A DNA stretch of 64,000 nucleotides from Larix kaempferi (Eukaryota; Streptophyta; Pinopsida; Pinales; Pinaceae). The stretch is from assembly GCA_027924585.1 (NCBI GenBank), contig BSBM01000299.1, positions 27,008,501 through 27,072,500 of the forward strand, given 5' to 3'. Of the stretch, positions 59,514 to 64,000 are shown piece by piece. Under the pieces are notes generated by a model that saw nothing but the letters and a program-made list of their open reading frames with translations, did no database searches and was not told the DNA's origin. Numbering within the stretch: the stretch's first letter is position 1; every line of letters begins with the position of its first letter. The position numbers and the translations under genes are program-made.

Positions 59514-60440
59514 AAGGCGGCAAATATAGATGATATATTTCTGAAGCATATTTTTAGGTTACATGGTGTCCCAAAGGTCATTATTTTAGACGGGGATCCT
59601 AAATTCACTGGAAATTTCTGGAAATCTTTGTTTAAAGAACTAAACAGAACATTAAATTTCAGCACTTCTTTCCATCCTCAGACGGACGGACAGACTGAAA
59701 GAGTTAATCAGGTATTGGAAGATCTGCTAAGAATGTATGTTAAGGATCAACCAGGTAAGTGGGAAGATTATTTACATTTAGCAGAATTTGCATACAATAA
59801 TAAATATCAATCGTCAGCTAAGTTCAGTCCTTTTGAAATTCTTTATGGATGTAAATGTAACACTCCTATCTCTTGGAATAATCCAGTAGATAGATTAGTG
59901 TTAGGTCCTGAATTATTAAAAGAAATGGAACAGGTTGTGAAACAAGTGCAGGAAAATTTGAAGATTGCCCAGGATCGGCAAAAGAGCCAAGCAGATTTGA
60001 AAAGAACTCCTAAAGAGTTCCAGGTAGGTGAACATGTGTTCATAAAGGTAAGACCAAAGAAGAGCTCCCTAAGACAAGGGAGTTGTGCAAAATTAGTGCC
60101 ACGTTACCGTGGTCCGTTTGAAATTTTATCTAGAATTGGTCAAGTTGCTTATCAGCTAGCATTACCACCTAATTTAAAAGTGCACAATGTTTTCCATATT
60201 TATGTTCTGAAAAAGTATATTCATGATGCTACTCATGTGATTGATTGGAACGTTGTACAGGTAGAACCCGAAGGGGAAGTTCTGGTGGAACCGGATTGTA
60301 TCCTCGGGAGGAGGGAAATTACTCTGCAGAACCGCACAATTGGACAGTTGAAGGTGCAATGGAAGCACCTTAGTCCTGAAGAAGCTACCTGGGAACTGGA
60401 AAGTAAGATGCGGGAAGCATACCCAAGTCTGTTCCAGTAG
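59514..60440 (+). pseudogene. int: gypsy integrase core end and chromodomain-like C-terminus (level 1)
   Basis: The frame continues after the TAA: RLHGVPKVIILDGDPKF (second Asp; the usual Arg after it is Gly), FHPQTDGQTERVNQVLED (catalytic Glu), LAEFAYNN, then the integrase C-terminal GPFEILSRIGQVAYQL and PNLKVHNVFHI. Residues near the end (CILGRREITLQNRTIGQLK..KHLSPEEATWEL) resemble the chromodomain of Tekay/Del-type elements, which guides insertion into chromatin. Natural-looking stop at 60438. Confidence 0.9.
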
Positions 60441-60463
60441 GTGGCTGAGGATGAGGAATAAGT

Positions 60464-60481
60464 AACATCAAGGACGATGTT
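60464..60481 (+). promoter_or_regulatory. Hairpin before purine tract, level 1
   Basis: AACATC-aaggac-GATGTT. Same position and loop text (AGGA) as in levels 2 and 3, but with one A-T/G-C pair exchanged. Confidence 0.55.
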
Positions 60482-60488
60482 AAATTTT

Positions 60489-60501
60489 AAGGGGGTGTGT
60501 A
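60489..60501 (+). promoter_or_regulatory. Polypurine tract, level-1 element
   Basis: AAGGGGGTGTGTA precedes the 3' LTR start. Confidence 0.8.
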
Positions 60502-63500
60502 TGTCACATACCCCAATTTTGTAAAAATTATGTAATTATTTCATTATATTCCTAAGACATTATGTTAAATTTAATGCTAAGTAGGAATTGATGACTCAGC
60601 GGAGTCACTAGAAATGGAATGTAATTCTGAATATTTTATTATTTATAAATAAATTATGGAGACAACAGCATGGGAGAGCTGTTAAAAAGAGGTTATTGGT
60701 CAAACTGGTGGATGGAACTAGGTGGAAAAGCAAAAGACAAGTGGCAGCATCCTCAAACACTTCCTAAGTTGCAGGTGGCAACTTCCCTATATTTGGGGTC
60801 ATGATTCCCCAAGAAAGTGGAATCTGAGCAAGTGGCTCATTAATGACAGTTAACCCAACAAAGACCTAGGCAATCTTTTAAATAGTACTCAATGAGCTGA
60901 GCTGGGGGTTCAATTGTTCTGGAGGGAGAATACATTCAGGTGAATGTTATTCAGGAGTCCCATTGAGGAAGAGGGGAAATATAGAGTAAGGAAGTTGTTT
61001 GAGAGGATTTCTGCACTAACTTGGTTCCAGTATAGCTGTTTGGGCTGAGTGAATTATTTTGCTGCACCTAGTTCCAGCCAGGGAGACCAGAGTAAGCTTG
61101 GGGGTCCTGAGAAGTGCTGTTTGGGCACTCTCCAGGAGTTGGTAGGGAGGAATAGCCTCCCATTGCTGTTGTTGTCCACAGAAACAGGTTCTGTCATTTA
61201 CTTCTTTATGTTTGTCAAGTCTAAATAAATGTATGATGAGCTTATTTTTAAATGTATGAAGAGTAATTAGTTAGAAAAAATAGGATATCAGAGTAGTAGT
61301 AGATAGATTTGGTATAGTTAATGTGTTTTAGCGTTCCTTAAATCACTATTATCCTATTGATAAGGTAATTTTATTGTATGTTGTACAATGATGATATTGT
61401 AATCAATAGTTTAATGTTGTAATTTTAAACCTAGCTAACTATAATAGTTATATAGATAACTAAGGGTTAAGTTTACAATAATTATTTTCTGGAATTACAA
61501 CTCGTTTAAACAAACATAGGAACATAAATAAGATATAAACAGTTAATTTACAGTGTTATTATCATTTCCATAATTTGCATAATAATTGTAGCCGCAGTTC
61601 AAACATCTATTTTTTTTTTTTAGTATAAACCCTAGACAAAAATTAACCAGTCGTAGTCTATTGAGTAAATTATTAAACAAACCCTAATTAATGTTGAATA
61701 AGTCTTTACTTAGCAATTAAACTTTTGAGCAAAACCCTAGCAAGAATCTATCATTGTTAAATAATCTAGTTAATGCTTGAAAACAAAAGAAATAACATAA
61801 CCCTGTTGTCGAGATTAAATATCATCATAATGTCTTACATTAAATGCTCGATTACGACAAAATCTTGATCACAACAATAGATTGAGCAACTAAATGATAT
61901 TACGACTGAGGAGTTTGAATGAAACCCTATCATTCCAAGTATTTAACAATACGAATTTATGAGCAGAGAAAACCTATATATTAAATCCACAACCAAACAA
62001 AACAGACAGAATAGTTTTCCAGCTCATTGTCGAGCTTCATTATCATCATAATATCCTTCACATTGATTCACAGTATCGACAAAGTCATTTTCCTAATGAC
62101 ATAATAATCAGTTAAACAAACTGTAACTGTCAAAATTAATTTAAACCCTATCATTCCAAACTTTACAGGTATTCAAACATTAAAAATCATTACAATGATT
62201 TCACCTACGGCCGCAGCTCATTTATTAATAGAATCTTTTTACATAGACATAGAAAGTTAAAACACACGCCACACACCAGCTCCATTATACAGAATGACTG
62301 TAACAAGTCATTTTATAAAGCTTACATTACACAGGAAAAACGTAGGAACAAAACCAATTGCCATTTAGTTAAGACATTATTTTACCTACAGCCGATTTCA
62401 CAAACCCACTGTGTAAGTGGTTTAAAAACTAAAGATGTACTTACTTTGGTACATAGCACAGAACAAAAAGAAACGCATACATTAAGCAAGCCAGTTGTAC
62501 ATGCAGATTTTTATATTAAGTTAAAATTCAAATAAAACCTGGGAGATACACCCTGAATCCTTCAAGAGTGCAGAAAAGAAAGTAAAACCATGAGGCCATA
62601 ACCCCATCCACAGAACAAACTCATAGCCTTTGTTCTCTATTCTTTAGTATACAATAACTCGTCTGTAGCAAACTCTAAACACCTAAAGAGAGACAAATAA
62701 ACTACAGTTGGCTGAAGCCATAATGTCCCTATCACATGACAGGGTTAAACCTGCCAAGATCTTGCGGGATCAAGCTTTTAAAAGACTCAATAGAACGGCG
62801 ACAGTCACAGACTCATTCCTTCAAAGTCCAAAACCCTAACCGCCCAAACAAACCCCAAGGAGGAAAAATGCCATGGTAAGGACCAGGCTTACCCGGTAAG
62901 GGCCAAACGCCGAGAGTTCTGTCCTGTACACCTTCTGGAGTAGCTAGTACCTGCTTATGACAGAAACAACGTATCAGTTACAAATTTTATTTCTCAAAAA
63001 CGAAACCAAACTCTTTTAAGTTGAAGAAAATGAAACGATGAAGCAAATTATTATAGCTCACCAGCGAATTGAACGAAGTTACAACCACAGTGAATGGCCT
63101 AGAAGCCACGAGCTGATTAAGTGGAAACCCCACCCTGGTCACCAAAGAATGAGTTGGCAAAATCGAAGGATACATTCCACGATGGAGGCTGCTACAGAAC
63201 TAAGTAAAAAGATACAGACGATGGAAGCCGTGACCAGGTTGAAACTAGTAACATAAGGGATAAAACCCTAGGGCTTTCACAAAGAAACCTATAGCTGCTA
63301 AAAGAAAAACACAACAACTCCCGAACCTTGCAAATGGAAAGATGAAGAGACGCCATGACAGGGTCAGGTCCTTTAGTGAAGGAGAAACCCTAGGTTTTAG
63401 CAAACGGATGGCCGTGATAACAACTCGTAATGACTCCTACATAGTGCAACAGACATGCACATAGAGCTGAAGCAGCATAGTAGCTGCCATCAACACTATA

Positions 63501-64000
63501 ACAGGAAGGATTCGGATAGGAGGGTTTCGCAGAACGAACAAGCCCGAAGGCAAAGGGAAATGACAGTGTAGGGTTAGTCAAACTGTTATATATCACCAAA
63601 TGCATGGCTCAAGACCAACCACGTAGCACTCTAAATAATTTCCATGCAGAGGGTCGCTGGTCTAATGTTCCATGATGAGTTGCAATTTGTTTGTGAACCA
63701 AATTAAAATCATAGCATGGGTACACCAAATCAAGGGATAACCATAGCTTGGATATCTATTATGGTCTATACATCATAATTGAAACCATCATATAATCCAT
63801 GTCAAACAATGCTTTCGAGTTTTCCTAATGGACGTAAATACCTTGCCCTACAAACAACAAGGTTATGCATTATCAATAATGTTCAAAATTACGATGAGGA
63901 TTCATCATTGTTTTTAGAAATAAAATCTTATCATGAGTAATAGAGTTAATTGCATAGTTTATCCATAAAGGTTTAAAGAACATAGTTCTTATATCATCTC
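60502..64000 (+). mobile_element. 3' LTR of level-1 gypsy element, cut by window edge
   Basis: TGTCACATACCCC start, collinear with 30045 onward. If of equal length it would end near 64927. Small open frames in it are also present in the other LTR copies and are not supported as genes. Confidence 0.92.

Larger units (their letters stand above)
30045..64000 (+). mobile_element. Ty3/gypsy Tekay/Del-like chromovirus, nested host element (level 1)
   Basis: 5' LTR 30045-34470; primer site 34473-34484; gag start 34647; gag interrupted at 35130 by a second element; gag-pol resumes at 56256; purine tract 60489-60501; 3' LTR from 60502 past the window edge. Without the insertion the internal part is ~4.9 kb, normal for a gypsy element. 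Order protease, reverse transcriptase, RNase H, integrase defines Ty3/gypsy, and a chromodomain-like C-terminus suggests a chromovirus. In-frame stops at 34833, 57401, 57548, 58836 and 59511 plus a frameshift near 57655 make it defective. Confidence 0.9.

Overview
The window reads as repeat-dense nuclear DNA of a plant with a very large genome. Reverse-transcribing elements of 10-34 kb are nested in one another, LTRs are 3.6-4.4 kb long, both Ty3/gypsy chromovirus-like and Ty1/copia coding remnants are present, and a tRNA-derived SINE is recognisable. No bacterial genes, rRNA genes, functional tRNA genes or CRISPR arrays were seen. A gymnosperm would fit the long LTRs and the style of the copia Gag, but that is inference.

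Layout. Positions 1-30 are the tip of an LTR on the minus strand that interrupts a large gypsy LTR (31-3401). Positions 3402-16920 (unit R1) and 16921-30039 (unit R2) are two head-to-tail copies of a 13 kb segment. Each unit holds, left to right: a TATA-containing LTR-like stretch; AT-rich DNA; a minus-strand reading frame for an acidic, repeat-rich protein; two zones of decayed tandem repeats, in R1 carrying a SINE with a 16-bp target duplication; a small gypsy-like LTR remnant; and a minus-strand copia element with its 5' LTR but no 3' end. The copies share the same copia lesions, so the element was dead before the segment was duplicated.

From 30045 to beyond the right edge lies a Tekay/Del-like gypsy element (5' LTR 30045-34470, 3' LTR from 60502). 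Its gag is split by a second LTR element (35131-56250), which is split by a third (40657-51569). Each level has paired LTRs, a tRNA-Met-type primer site, and a purine tract before the 3' LTR. LTR pairs look progressively more alike inward, as expected from the order of insertion. The two inner elements show no convincing gag or pol and are best described as large non-autonomous elements.

Most notable are: (1) a putative RNA-structure module shared by the two non-autonomous elements, comprising several hairpins and four tandem 46-bp stem-loop units whose stems show compensating changes; (2) a hairpin just before the purine tract in all three gypsy-type elements, again with a compensating base pair; (3) the acidic protein, whose N-terminal repeats contain VVDLT/VVDLS cores like SUMO-interacting motifs and whose internal length differences between R1 and R2 keep frame; and (4) outward-facing identical target duplications (CTTGT) around R1-R2, which suggest a larger tandem duplication of about 61 kb extending past the window. 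All comparisons were made by eye.
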